From positions 1 to 36,563 of the IMG/VR virus record IMGVR_UViG_3300048586_000929: DNA of 36,563 nucleotides; one strand, given 5' to 3'. Of the stretch, positions 24,058 through 31,662 are shown in pieces (position 1 is the stretch's first letter; each line of letters begins with the position of its first letter). This DNA comes from a virus. The position numbers and the translations under genes are program-made. The notes below the pieces were generated by a model. The model was given only the letters and a program-made list of their open reading frames with translations. It was not told where the DNA came from and made no database searches.

Positions 24058-25995
24058 TCAGGCGAAGTCCTCTTCGGAGTATACGGGACGCTGGAGATCT
24101 GATGGCGCTACAGGTCGATCGGTCTGGAAGTCCGAAAGCCCCGCGATCGAGGGGAGCGGGACATAGAAGCCCCGCGTCTGGATGCCGGCGAGACGCAAGG
24201 GCCCAGCGGGCTCCGCCTCGTTCAACCGTCGCGCCGCCTGCGCCCAGACACCATCGGCCCAGGGCGTGCCCTCGAAGAGCGCACAGAGCCCGGGGATGGC
24301 CTTGTTGGGAAGGAACAGCGCCGCATCCTTGCCGAGGCCACGCACGCGCAGCCCGATCTTGGCGAGCTTCTCGTTCGCGGCCGCTGCCGCGTCCTGCTGG
24401 TCGACTTCGCTTTGCGTGGGGTTGTACAGGTCCCGCGGCGCGCCCTTCATCCGGGCGGCCGCCATGACCCACTGCGCGATCGTGTACTGTTCGCCGCGCC
24501 GGTAGACGTCATAGGACTTGCCCATGAGCGTCATGACCATGTCCTCGGCGTTGGAGCCGATCTCCTGGCTTTCCTCGGTGATCGACCGGCCGAGCTTCTT
24601 GGCCCAGTTGTCCATCGTCTCGGCCGAGGGCAGGTCGGCATGCAACGCCATGTCTGCCAGCGCCAGGACGGTTCCATAGTTGTCGGCACCGCGCCCTGTC
24701 TGCCCGTGGATCGCCAGCGCCCCGCGCCAGAGCTCGAGCCGCTCGGGCCACGTCGCCCAGCCCTCGAGGATCCTGCGGCGCAGCTGCTGGCCAATGGCGC
24801 GCAATCGTCGCGGATCGTTCTTCAGCTTGGGGAGGTCGGGAGGCAGGCGGTTGAGGTCGAGGATGATCATCCGGCTGCGGTCCTGCGCCGGCATGGGCGG
24901 GATCAGGATCGAGGAGAACAGGAAGCACGAATAGGCGTTCGACTGGTGACCGGTCTGGTCCGATGATCCGCGGAAGATCTGCGCGCCTGACGCCGCGCGC
25001 CTGGCGAGCTCCACCACGGCCTTGACCTTCTGGGGGCGGTCGACGTCTGGCTCGAGCTCGTCGATCGCCACGGGCAGCGAGGAGAAGCCCACGACAGAGC
25101 GGATCCCGGCCTCGGTTGCATCGGCGGCCTGCAGGAGGCCCGCCTCGCCGCCGTGGACGTGGAGGAGAAGGCTCTGGAATGTGCTCTTGCCGGTGGCCGC
25201 GTCGCCCGTCAGCCAGCCCACCGGGCGCCAGTCCAGCGCCCCGCCCAGCATCTGCGCGCACATCAGGCCCACCGCCAGGACGGGATCGATGTCGGGCCTT
25301 CGCCATGACCAGGTCTCGACCAGGCGCAACAGCTCCGCGCCAGAGTCGCCGCGCGTCTCGGCCTTGGCCGGGCGGGGGACGGGGTCGGCTGCGGCATAGA
25401 CCTTGCCGCCATAGACCCCGGGCGGCCGCCAGTCGTTGCCGATGAGGACACCGTCGCCGCTGTGGATGATCAGGCCACCGTCGTCGTCGACCCAGCATCC
25501 GGGCCCGCGCACGCGGCCTGTCGGTTTCCAGACGCCGCGCTCGGCCGAGGCCGCGACCATCGCCGCGGCGGCTGACGCCTGGTCGAACTTGCCGGGGCGG
25601 GGACAGCCGTCCTTGTCGTATTGCGGGAAGTGCATCGACAGGAGGCGGATGTCGCCCAGGAAGACATGCCGGATCTTGTCGAGGCTGTGGTTGTCGATCG
25701 CGCGCAGCTCGCCCAGGCGGTTGAGATAGAAGCACACGTCGCCGTGCACGCCCAGGGGCACCACGGGGCAACCGTCGAAGATCTCGCCGCGCGGACGGCC
25801 GCGCGGATCGCCGCCACGGCCGCCGTCGTCGGGCGAGGGGCCGGGGTCGCCATCGTCGCGAGGATCCGCGCCGGCGTCGTCCGGATCGGGCGCCAGCGGG
25901 GCATTGGCCAGCTCGTCGCGCAGGCGCACCACGTTGACCGGCGTGTCGCGCAGCCAGCTGTCGACGGGCTCGTCGGGGAGGCCGTCGATACTCAT
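24058..25995 (-). CDS. P-loop replication ATPase/helicase
   Basis: 645 aa. Residues 1-70 are Asp/Pro/Gly-rich and disordered. Residues ~70-200 form an N-terminal domain (LNRLGELRAIDNHSLDKIRH). The ATPase domain has Walker A GDAATGKS at 264-271, Walker B VAIDELE at 309-315 and a likely arginine finger in QDRSRMIILDLN near 371-382. This order resembles DUF927/SF3-type helicase modules of phage and plasmid replication proteins. A role in origin melting or fork unwinding with the Toprim primase encoded upstream is inferred. ATG 25995 overlaps the previous stop as ATGA with GAGG upstream. Confidence 0.75.
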   Translation of the reverse strand: MSIDGLPDEPVDSWLRDTPVNVVRLRDELANAPLAPDPDDAGADPRDDGDPGPSPDDGGRGGDPRGRPRGEIFDGCPVVPLGVHGDVCFYLNRLGELRAIDNHSLDKIRHVFLGDIRLLSMHFPQYDKDGCPRPGKFDQASAAAAMVAASAERGVWKPTGRVRGPGCWVDDDGGLIIHSGDGVLIGNDWRPPGVYGGKVYAAADPVPRPAKAETRGDSGAELLRLVETWSWRRPDIDPVLAVGLMCAQMLGGALDWRPVGWLTGDAATGKSTFQSLLLHVHGGEAGLLQAADATEAGIRSVVGFSSLPVAIDELEPDVDRPQKVKAVVELARRAASGAQIFRGSSDQTGHQSNAYSCFLFSSILIPPMPAQDRSRMIILDLNRLPPDLPKLKNDPRRLRAIGQQLRRRILEGWATWPERLELWRGALAIHGQTGRGADNYGTVLALADMALHADLPSAETMDNWAKKLGRSITEESQEIGSNAEDMVMTLMGKSYDVYRRGEQYTIAQWVMAAARMKGAPRDLYNPTQSEVDQQDAAAAANEKLAKIGLRVRGLGKDAALFLPNKAIPGLCALFEGTPWADGVWAQAARRLNEAEPAGPLRLAGIQTRGFYVPLPSIAGLSDFQTDRPVAPSDLQRPVYSEEDFA

Positions 25996-26174
25996 GCCGC
26001 CTCGCCGGGGATGCAGTCGATTGCGACCATAAGCGCGAGCCCTTGACCGATCAGGTCCTTGGCCATGGCCTCGCCCGCGAACATGCAGGCCTCGAGGCTG
26101 ACCATCTCGCCGACGGGTGCGCGCACGGTTTGGCCGGGCGGAAGGGTGAGGGTGAGGACGAGGAGCCAGGTCAT
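25992..26174 (-). CDS. Small protein with hydrophobic N-terminus
   Basis: 60 aa: MTWLLVLTLTLPPGQTV looks like a signal sequence or membrane anchor, followed by VSLEACMFAGEAMAKDLIGQ and VAIDCIPGEAA with two cysteines (residues ~30 and 55). It starts at ATG 26174 with GAGGTGG upstream; GTGs at 26180 and 26183 are also in frame. It is the first gene of the replication-packaging transcript and lies divergent from the + strand cassette. A small exported or envelope protein is likely; function unknown. Confidence 0.6.
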   Translation of the reverse strand: MTWLLVLTLTLPPGQTVRAPVGEMVSLEACMFAGEAMAKDLIGQGLALMVAIDCIPGEAA

Positions 26175-26207
26175 CAGCACCACCTCGCGTTCTGTTGAAA
26201 AAGGGGA

Positions 26208-26236
26208 TTGACAATAGCGCCAATGGCGCTATTTTG
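26208..26236 (+). promoter_or_regulatory. Promoter with a 21-bp perfect palindrome as operator
   Basis: A consensus -35 TTGACA at 26208-26213 is followed after 16 bp by TATTTT (-10 like). The spacer is filled by the palindrome AATAGCGCCA-A-TGGCGCTATT (26213-26233), two 10-bp arms around one base. A dimeric repressor bound here would cover both promoter elements. The HTH protein encoded last in the operon (27143-27352) is the natural candidate. The region also lies between two divergent transcripts and could affect the leftward replication genes. Confidence 0.75.
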
Positions 26237-26284
26237 GGTCATGTCACGAGAGCAATGAAGCTCGCCTGTTTGGGAGATGACACG

Positions 26285-26860
26285 ATGCAATCCCGCGAAT
26301 TCTATATCCCTGCCCGGTCGCGCAAGGTCGCGATGAAGGACGGCGGCGCCGTCTTCTACCTCTACGAGAACGGACAGAGGCAGCCGGCCGCCGTCTGCTT
26401 CATCGGCAAGGCACAGAAGCCCAGCTGGCATTTCCGGTTCGCCAGCCCCGCCCAGCGGGAACGCCGCATCGCCTCGACGATCGAGCGTGTCCAGGCCCAT
26501 CAGGCCCGACGCGCGGAAGAGCGGGCCCGGAAGGCGGCCGAGGCGGCCAAGGGCCACGGCTGGGAGCCCGGCCTGATCCTCGTCTCGAGCTGGGGCTATG
26601 AACAGACCAACGTCGACTTCTACGAGGTCGTCGAAGTCATCGGCAAGACGATGGTCCGGATCGAGAAGATCGGCAGCCAGAGCGCCACGGACGCCGGCGA
26701 GGGTTTTTCGAGCATGTCCGACCACGTCGTCCCGAACCTCGAGGCGCGGTCTGGCGAGTTCCGCCGCTGCAAGGTCACGTCCGGCCACATCAGGCTGGCC
26801 AGCTACTGCAGCGCCAGCCTCTGGGACGGACGGCCCCGGTACTGCAGCTGGTACGCCTGA
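26285..26860 (+). CDS. Conserved-looking hypothetical protein, first gene of HTH cassette
   Basis: 191 aa. N-terminal FYIPARSRKVAMKDGGAVFY, an Ala/Arg/Glu-rich helix at ~75-105 (ARRAEERARKAAEAAKG), then a distinctive domain with WGYEQTNVDFYEVVEVIGKT, RIEKIGSQ and a C-terminal ASYCSASLWDGRPRYCSWYA with three cysteines. Such proteins occur on alphaproteobacterial plasmids and phages, to my memory, without known function. ATG 26285 has GGGAG nearby; an upstream ATG at 26255 would add ten residues. It is driven by the palindrome-containing promoter. Confidence 0.75.
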   Translation: MQSREFYIPARSRKVAMKDGGAVFYLYENGQRQPAAVCFIGKAQKPSWHFRFASPAQRERRIASTIERVQAHQARRAEERARKAAEAAKGHGWEPGLILVSSWGYEQTNVDFYEVVEVIGKTMVRIEKIGSQSATDAGEGFSSMSDHVVPNLEARSGEFRRCKVTSGHIRLASYCSASLWDGRPRYCSWYA

Positions 26861-26920
26861 CCGATCGGTGTGCCGCCCCGGTGGGGCGGACATCCCATCT
26901 GCCAGACGAAAGGAGACAGC

Positions 26921-27130
26921 ATGAACCTGATCGACAACCCGCGCGCCGCCTGGGCGCACATCTACCGGCGCGCCCGGCTGAACCGCTACAACCCGAAGGG
27001 CCGCGTCGCGGTCTTGGCGATCGCTGACGATCGCGCGCGCGCCCTCGGCCTGTCCTCGGTCCGGTTCCGCGTTGCGCCGGGCGTCTTTCAATTGCTGCCC
27101 CGGCGTGATCAAGTCCGCCTGATCAGCTGA
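26921..27130 (+). CDS. Small hypothetical protein, middle gene of HTH cassette
   Basis: 69 aa, Arg-rich (IYRRARLNRYNPKGRVAVLA), with a C-terminal FRVAPGVFQLLPRRDQVRLI. ATG 26921 has a clear AGGAGA. It lies between the 191-aa gene and the HTH gene, all on one transcript. The frame opens earlier (26870), but that part precedes the ribosome site. No family recognised; a small basic nucleic-acid-related protein is plausible. Confidence 0.7.
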   Translation: MNLIDNPRAAWAHIYRRARLNRYNPKGRVAVLAIADDRARALGLSSVRFRVAPGVFQLLPRRDQVRLIS

Positions 27131-27142
27131 CAGGGGACCGCG

Positions 27143-27352
27143 ATGACACCCGAAGAATTCAAGGCCGGGCGCAAGCGGCTCGGCCTCACAGTGGCCGAAC
27201 TGGGGCGCATCCTCGACACCCTGCCGCAGACCATCCGCAAATGGGAAAGCCCCGAAGAGGCGAGCACCTCGCGCAGCGTCAACCCGGTGGCCGCGCAAGT
27301 GATGCGCTGGATGTTGGCCGGGTTCCGTCCGCCGGAGTTTCCGAAAGACTGA
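27143..27352 (+). CDS. XRE-family HTH regulator
   Basis: 69 aa, nearly all one helix-turn-helix: FKAGRKRLGLTVAELGRILD followed by TLPQTIRKWES is the classical Cro/C1 pattern (LTVAELGRIL turn, TIRKWE recognition). It has AGGGGA upstream. As the last gene of the cassette it probably binds the palindrome at 26213-26233 and represses its own operon. It converges with the - strand 110-aa gene, the two stops being 2 nt apart. Confidence 0.8.
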   Translation: MTPEEFKAGRKRLGLTVAELGRILDTLPQTIRKWESPEEASTSRSVNPVAAQVMRWMLAGFRPPEFPKD

Positions 27353-27354
27353 CG

Positions 27355-27687
27355 TCATGGACGCGCCCCTCGTCTCCAGAACATCCACCACGGCCGACTT
27401 TTCGGTGGGGCCGGCGGGCGGCAAGCAAGATCTGCGAACCAGTCCGGAAGCTCGGCCATGGTGCCGATCTCTCCGTCCTCCACGAGATACCCGTCCTCGT
27501 TTCGTATTTCCCAGCGCTCGTTGACGATCGCCCGGTGGGCAGCACTGGCACCATTCGGCCCAATGAAATCGCAGTTGATCGCCTTGAAGTTGAGCACGTT
27601 GTTTTTATCGACATGAAGCGCCAAGCGCCCTTTTGGTCCCACGACCACGATCGACCCCGGTGGAAGGTCAAAGATCTCTCTGGTCAC
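27355..27687 (-). CDS. Hypothetical protein at the end of the primase operon
   Basis: 110 aa beginning with GTG at 27687, overlapping the primase stop as GTGA, with a G-run upstream. It is beta-rich with DLPPGSIVVVGPKGRLALHV, then MAELPDWFADL and a basic, aromatic end PWWMFWRRGARP. The start of the domain resembles small nucleotide- or membrane-surface proteins only in a general way; no family recognised. Confidence 0.65.
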   Translation of the reverse strand: MTREIFDLPPGSIVVVGPKGRLALHVDKNNVLNFKAINCDFIGPNGASAAHRAIVNERWEIRNEDGYLVEDGEIGTMAELPDWFADLACRPPAPPKSRPWWMFWRRGARP

Positions 27688-28826
27688 GCCGCCCCCCTTT
27701 CCGCTGCCAGCGCGGTGCGCAAGGCGTCGTTGAGGTCCTTGCCGCCTGACTGGTTTTGCCAGAGGCGCACGCGCCGTCCTGCGGCCCGGTGCGCGGCGAT
27801 GGCGCGCTGCAGGGCGGCGCGGGCCTCGGCCCCTTCGTCCTGGTCGGCGATGAGCACGATTTCGGCCACGGCGGGCGGCAACTTCAGCTCGCCCAGGTTC
27901 GACAGGCTGATGCCGGCGATGACGCGCGCCTCGGGCATGAGGATGACGGCCGAGAGCGCGTCCTCGATGCCCTCGGTGATGTGCAGGACAGTGCCCTCGG
28001 GCGCCTGCGTCAGCGGCACGCCCTTGCCGCCTTGCGGGCCGATGCCGGTCCAGATGTTGATCCAGGCACCGGCGTATTCGGCCAGCACCTTCTTGGGCTT
28101 GGGGACGGGGGCCTTGTCCCACCGGCCGTCCGGCCCGATGGCAAGCCATGTGCGATGGCAGGCGACGGCGTTGCCCTTGGCGTCGTTGACGATCGCGACC
28201 ATGGCGGGGAACTCGCCCTCGATGATCTCGCCCGTCTTACGGTCCATGTGCTTGTAGCGGCACGCCTCGAGATAGCGCAGCGCACGCGGCTGCCGCCCGA
28301 TGCGGGCGAGATCGATGCCGCGCCGGTCGCGCAGGTAGAATTCCACGGGCGTGCCGCGCAGGCTTTCGCGGCCGGACAGCCAGAGGGCGTGCGCGGCCCG
28401 GCGATAGCGTTCCCGGTCCTCGGCCTCGCGCCGCATCGCCTCTTGCCGCTGCGCCTTGGCCCGCCGGGCCGCGTCCTCGCGCCGGCGAAGATCTTCGGGG
28501 CTGGCGGACTGAAGGCCAAGGTATGCGCGCGCCTCGCGCACGGCGTCTGACAGGTTGCAGCCCAGGTTGAGCGCGATGAGGTCGAGGATGTCGCCGTGCT
28601 GGCCGGTGGCGAAGTCGTTCCACTTGCCGGCCTTCGACCCGGTGAGCGTAACGACGAAGGACCCGACGCTGCGGTCGGGCCGTCCGGGGTTGAGCGTGAA
28701 GTACTTGCCCTTGTCCTGGTAGGATTCCTGCACCGCCGGCGCATAGTGATAGACCACGTTCTCGACCTGGCCGAGAAGCATGTCCTTGATCTCGTCAAGG
28801 CTGTAGGTCTGGCGGTCGGCGGGCAT
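27684..28826 (-). CDS. DNA primase, Toprim type
   Basis: 380 aa. The N-terminal part (1-100) has GKWNDFATGQHGDILDLIAL, typical of the phage primase N-terminal domain that normally follows a zinc ribbon; no zinc cysteines are visible here. An Arg/Glu coiled coil spans 105-150. Toprim fold: Glu285 in ITEGIEDAL (283-291), Asp328 and Asp330 in LIADQDEG, then GGKDLNDAL at 361-369. It synthesises primers for phage replication, probably with the P-loop ATPase encoded downstream. ATG 28826 is the start before the conserved YSLDEIKDML; a longer frame upstream runs into the neighbouring gene. Confidence 0.85.
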   Translation of the reverse strand: MPADRQTYSLDEIKDMLLGQVENVVYHYAPAVQESYQDKGKYFTLNPGRPDRSVGSFVVTLTGSKAGKWNDFATGQHGDILDLIALNLGCNLSDAVREARAYLGLQSASPEDLRRREDAARRAKAQRQEAMRREAEDRERYRRAAHALWLSGRESLRGTPVEFYLRDRRGIDLARIGRQPRALRYLEACRYKHMDRKTGEIIEGEFPAMVAIVNDAKGNAVACHRTWLAIGPDGRWDKAPVPKPKKVLAEYAGAWINIWTGIGPQGGKGVPLTQAPEGTVLHITEGIEDALSAVILMPEARVIAGISLSNLGELKLPPAVAEIVLIADQDEGAEARAALQRAIAAHRAAGRRVRLWQNQSGGKDLNDALRTALAAERGAA

Positions 28827-28831
28827 GGCGG

Positions 28832-29230
28832 TCAGAGGCGCTCGAAAGCGTCGATGCGCTCGTCGATCGCGGCGATCATTGACTGGATCACCTCGAGCTT
28901 GCGGACAGCCGCAACGGCAAGGCCATCTTCCCAAGCGAGAGTGCGGTGGTGTGTCGCCATTTCGCCTGCGGACCGTTGCGGTCCGAGATACCGATCGGCG
29001 AGCATGGTCAGCCGGTCATGGCTCGCCTGCATTCTCTTGATCAACTCGTCGCTGATCTCGAGGAGAGCGGCGATCGGAGGCTGGCCCTGCACGGTGGGGG
29101 TAGGCACGCTTGCACCGCTGTCGCTTCGGTCCACGCGCCGGATGAACGCTGGCATTTCATGCGGGGGCGGCATCGTGTGTCCGCTGCCCTGCTGGGCGAG
29201 CGCGGGCATGGTGTCGTAACGTCCGATCAT
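28832..29230 (-). CDS. Small hypothetical protein, helical C-terminus
   Basis: 132 aa. The N-terminal ~50 residues are Pro/Met/His-rich and probably disordered. The rest is helical with ISDELIKRMQASHDRLTMLA and VIQSMIAAIDERIDAFERL, which could form a coiled coil. ATG 29230 has a strong AAGGAGA. It lies 5 nt before the primase gene. No function recognised. Confidence 0.65.
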   Translation of the reverse strand: MIGRYDTMPALAQQGSGHTMPPPHEMPAFIRRVDRSDSGASVPTPTVQGQPPIAALLEISDELIKRMQASHDRLTMLADRYLGPQRSAGEMATHHRTLAWEDGLAVAAVRKLEVIQSMIAAIDERIDAFERL

Positions 29231-29252
29231 GTCGGGATCTCCTTGGGTGAAG

Positions 29253-30443
29253 TCAGGCGACGCGGCGCGTGGCGGCTGCGGCGCGTTCGGTGAGGGCCTT
29301 GAGGACGGCGGCCTGCTGTTCGACGGTCCGGTCGGGGACCAGCTCGGCGTAGCGCTTCTTGCAGGCGGCTGCGTCGAAGCCGATGTCGAGCGCGACCTCG
29401 GCCAGCTTGCTGCCGCGCGTGAGGCCGGCGACCAGGGCGAGGTCCATCTTGGCAGTCCAGCCGCCCCAAGGGCGCAGGCGGTCAAGCCGGGCGTGCTCCG
29501 CGCCAGACAGCGTTGCCCCCAGCGGGGGCGCGTCGACGGCATTGGCGGTGGGCTGGTCGGTGGGCGCGAATTCGTGGACCGTCTGCATCGCGGGGGCCGA
29601 GGTGGCCTCGCGCTGCAGCTGGGCGCGCAGCTCCTCGCTGCGGGCGTTCAGCACGCGCTTCACCTGGTGGTAGAAGCCGCGCGGGTCCCGGTTCAGCGCT
29701 TTCGCGATAGCACCCTGCGTCTCGTTGGCATCCCACATGCGCAGGATCGTGGCGCGGTCCTCGTCGGTCAGCGGATGGCTGGCCGGGATCATGCCGGCGT
29801 AAGGATCGACAGGCGCGGTAGCGGAGGAGGTCACCGCCTCCTCCGCCGCCGCGTGCGCCTCGTTCCCGCCGGCGGTTGTCTCCGCCGGCGTCGCGGCTTC
29901 GCGCACCCCGTCTTCCGCGGGCACGCGAACTGGGTCCGTCTCGTCCCAGTCGTCGGACAGGGGCGGGACGGGAATGGCATTGTCGGCGTCGATGAGGCTG
30001 GGCTCGGCCAACGCGGCGTCGATCGCGTGGTCGACGATCTGCGCGCCGGCTTGCCGCATGACTTCATCCATGAAGGCGGGCGAGACTGCATCGATGCTGT
30101 CAACGAGCGCGTTGAAACGGGGCGTGCTGCTGTGCCGGGCTTCGTGCTCTGCGCGCATTCGCGCAAGCACCATGTCCGATGTCGCGATCGGCACGACCTC
30201 GGCCGTCGGCACCGGCACCAGAACGTCACGCACGCGGGGGGCGCGGCTGGTCAGGTCGATGCTGATGTCGATCACCGCGTCCAGGCCGTTGCCGTACACG
30301 GTCACGGAATGCCGGACGTCCCAGACGTCCAGCGCCTCGCTCATGCTCTGCACCCTGTCGACGACCGAGGACAGGATGTCGGCCGCGTCGGCGATTTCTT
30401 TCAGCTGTCCGTCAAGGCGGGCAAGATCTTGCACCCCGGTCAT
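29253..30443 (-). CDS. Protein with two HTH-like segments, putative regulator
   Basis: 396 aa. Residues 1-210 are acidic with short helices and no known domain. Residues ~226-265 (DEDRATILRMWDANETQGAI, then AKALNRDPRGFYHQVKRVL) form a Sigma-70-region-4 or GcrA-like HTH, and residues ~329-368 (WTAKMDLALVAGLTRGSKLA) form a second Myb/HTH-like segment with KKRYAEL. The pattern of two spaced HTHs suggests a DNA-binding regulator or an origin protein. ATG 30443 overlaps the previous stop as ATGA. It is the largest early gene before the primase, so early-to-late control is a fair guess. Confidence 0.62.
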   Translation of the reverse strand: MTGVQDLARLDGQLKEIADAADILSSVVDRVQSMSEALDVWDVRHSVTVYGNGLDAVIDISIDLTSRAPRVRDVLVPVPTAEVVPIATSDMVLARMRAEHEARHSSTPRFNALVDSIDAVSPAFMDEVMRQAGAQIVDHAIDAALAEPSLIDADNAIPVPPLSDDWDETDPVRVPAEDGVREAATPAETTAGGNEAHAAAEEAVTSSATAPVDPYAGMIPASHPLTDEDRATILRMWDANETQGAIAKALNRDPRGFYHQVKRVLNARSEELRAQLQREATSAPAMQTVHEFAPTDQPTANAVDAPPLGATLSGAEHARLDRLRPWGGWTAKMDLALVAGLTRGSKLAEVALDIGFDAAACKKRYAELVPDRTVEQQAAVLKALTERAAAATRRVA

Positions 30444-30784
30444 GTCGGCTCTCCATGCTTGGCGCGATGTTCCTGCAGCGCGACACCCATCCGCCACCGG
30501 GCGAGCTGGTGCAGAGCGCGCTGGAGGTCCCACATCGCGGCTTGGTGGGCGAACTTCTCGGCAGATTTCAGACGCGCGTCGCCCGATGGCGCATCGATGA
30601 GGATCCGCAGCGCGTCGATGACGGGCTGCATGAAAGGGTTGTCGGGGTTTCCCTTGCCGATCACCTCCTCGATCACTTCGCAGACCATGCGGTGATCGGG
30701 ATCGGGCCGCACGATCGGCAGCGTCAGGCACATCGCCGCGTTGATCAGGATCTGGTCGGCCCAGGCGAGGCGCATGTCAGCCAT
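30440..30784 (-). CDS. Early hypothetical protein
   Basis: 114 aa, all-helical (DQILINAAMCLTLPIVRPDP, EKFAHQAAMWDLQRALHQLA). The start overlaps the preceding gene by 8 nt and the stop is coupled by ATGA to the next. No family recognised. Confidence 0.68.
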   Translation of the reverse strand: MADMRLAWADQILINAAMCLTLPIVRPDPDHRMVCEVIEEVIGKGNPDNPFMQPVIDALRILIDAPSGDARLKSAEKFAHQAAMWDLQRALHQLARWRMGVALQEHRAKHGEPT

Positions 30785-31055
30785 GGATGTCAGCCCTCTG
30801 CATGCCGGGCGGATCGGGGCGCAGCGCCAGCTCGAGCTTTTCGTGCAGGCGGTGGCCGATCGCGCGCAGCTGGGCGGGGTCGGCGATCTCGGCCTGCACC
30901 ATCGCCTCGTTGACGGCGAGGAAGAGCGGATCGGAGACCGGCAACCGCTCGGCCCGGGCGTGCAGCTCGGCCAGCGTCATTTCGTCCAGCTCGCCGTTCT
31001 TCAGCTGCAGGGACAGGGTGAGGCAGGCCATGCCCAGGGCGACACGTTCAGACAT
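30777..31055 (-). CDS. Early hypothetical protein
   Basis: 92 aa, helical and Leu/Ala/Glu-rich, with MTLAELHARAERLPVSDPLF. GGAGG precedes ATG 31055. It overlaps both neighbours by 8 nt, and its length and composition resemble small early phage proteins of unknown function. Confidence 0.68.
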   Translation of the reverse strand: MSERVALGMACLTLSLQLKNGELDEMTLAELHARAERLPVSDPLFLAVNEAMVQAEIADPAQLRAIGHRLHEKLELALRPDPPGMQRADIHG

Positions 31056-31251
31056 GGCGCGCCTCCGGCGTGGCCGGCGGACGGCGTGTCAGGGATCCAC
31101 ACCGTCCGCGCTGGCGCGGCACCACGACAGCCGCGCCTCCGCCGGGTTGCTGCCACGCACCGGCGAAGAGGAAGAGAAAGGCGACGCCACGGGGAGGCGC
31201 GGCGCCGCAGGCCCGGGCACGCGAGGCAGTCAGCGCGCCCGATCGGGTCAT
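31048..31251 (-). CDS. Small hypothetical ORF after the cro-like gene
   Basis: 67 aa, coupled by ATGA to the cro-like gene and overlapping the next start by 8 nt. It has one hydrophobic stretch, GVAFLFLFAGAW, in an Arg/Gly-rich surround. Real use is suggested by the joins at both ends; the composition is poor evidence. It may be a single-pass membrane peptide. Confidence 0.5.
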   Translation of the reverse strand: MTRSGALTASRARACGAAPPRGVAFLFLFAGAWQQPGGGAAVVVPRQRGRCGSLTRRPPATPEARHV

Positions 31252-31568
31252 GCCGCCACCGCCTGGCCGTCGATCGGCGCTTGGCTGGGGGCGGCGATGG
31301 GGTTGCGGGCGGCGAGGATGGAGGCAACCTCCTCCTCCGTCGCGCCCTCGACCAGGTGGCGGGCCGTGAGGCCGAGGCCACGGCCTTTCGAGATCTGCAG
31401 CACGCGCCGCATGATCTTGGCGGAGGGCAGGTCGCCGGCGTCGCGCTTGTCGCTGGCGTGACGCCAGTTGTAGGGCGCCTTCTCGGAATAACCGAGATCG
31501 AGCGCCAAGGCCTCGAGCGAGCCGAAGAGCCGGCGGCACACTTCCAATGGGGTCAGGTGAGCGTTCAT
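31248..31568 (-). CDS. Cro-like DNA-binding protein
   Basis: 106 aa. N-terminal LTPLEVCRRLFGSLEALALD, LGYSEKAPYNWRH and LPSAKIMRRVLQIS form a Cro/YdaS-type helix-turn-helix. The Ala-rich C-terminus is EEEVASILAARNPIAAPSQA. It is the first gene of the leftward early operon and diverges from the cI-like gene, the classical cro place. It probably represses the cI promoter and permits lytic growth. ATG 31568 has GTGGGG nearby; the frame extends to 31643 across the operators, which is not coding. The shared operator region is listed separately. Confidence 0.75.
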   Translation of the reverse strand: MNAHLTPLEVCRRLFGSLEALALDLGYSEKAPYNWRHASDKRDAGDLPSAKIMRRVLQISKGRGLGLTARHLVEGATEEEVASILAARNPIAAPSQAPIDGQAVAA

Positions 31569-31590
31569 GACCCCACATATAGACCGCACG

Positions 31591-31638
31591 TTCGAACATT
31601 GACAAGAACAATGTTTCACAATCGAACATGCATGTTCG
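31591..31638. promoter_or_regulatory. cI/cro operator region
   Basis: Repeated GAACA half-sites: at 31594, then GAACA-A-TGTTT (31606-31616), and the perfect 16-bp palindrome CGAACATGCATGTTCG (31623-31638). A TTGACA (-35, + strand) lies at 31599-31604, and TTGTCA is its - strand counterpart, so both divergent promoters lie within the repeats. No good + strand -10 is visible. The same GAACA..TGTTC element recurs at 32833-32843. Confidence 0.7.
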
Positions 31639-31662
31639 GTCATGACTGCTTACTTCTCGCGC

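Noticed and set aside
26174-27424. Minus-strand frame of 416 codons opposite the HTH cassette
   Set aside because: The + strand genes have ribosome sites, a promoter and an HTH domain; the antisense frame has none and runs through the palindrome.
31594-31609. LexA (SOS) box of the alphaproteobacterial GAAC-N7-GAAC type
   Set aside because: The two GAAC words are separated by 8 bases, not 7, and both are parts of GAACA half-sites shared with other phage operators.
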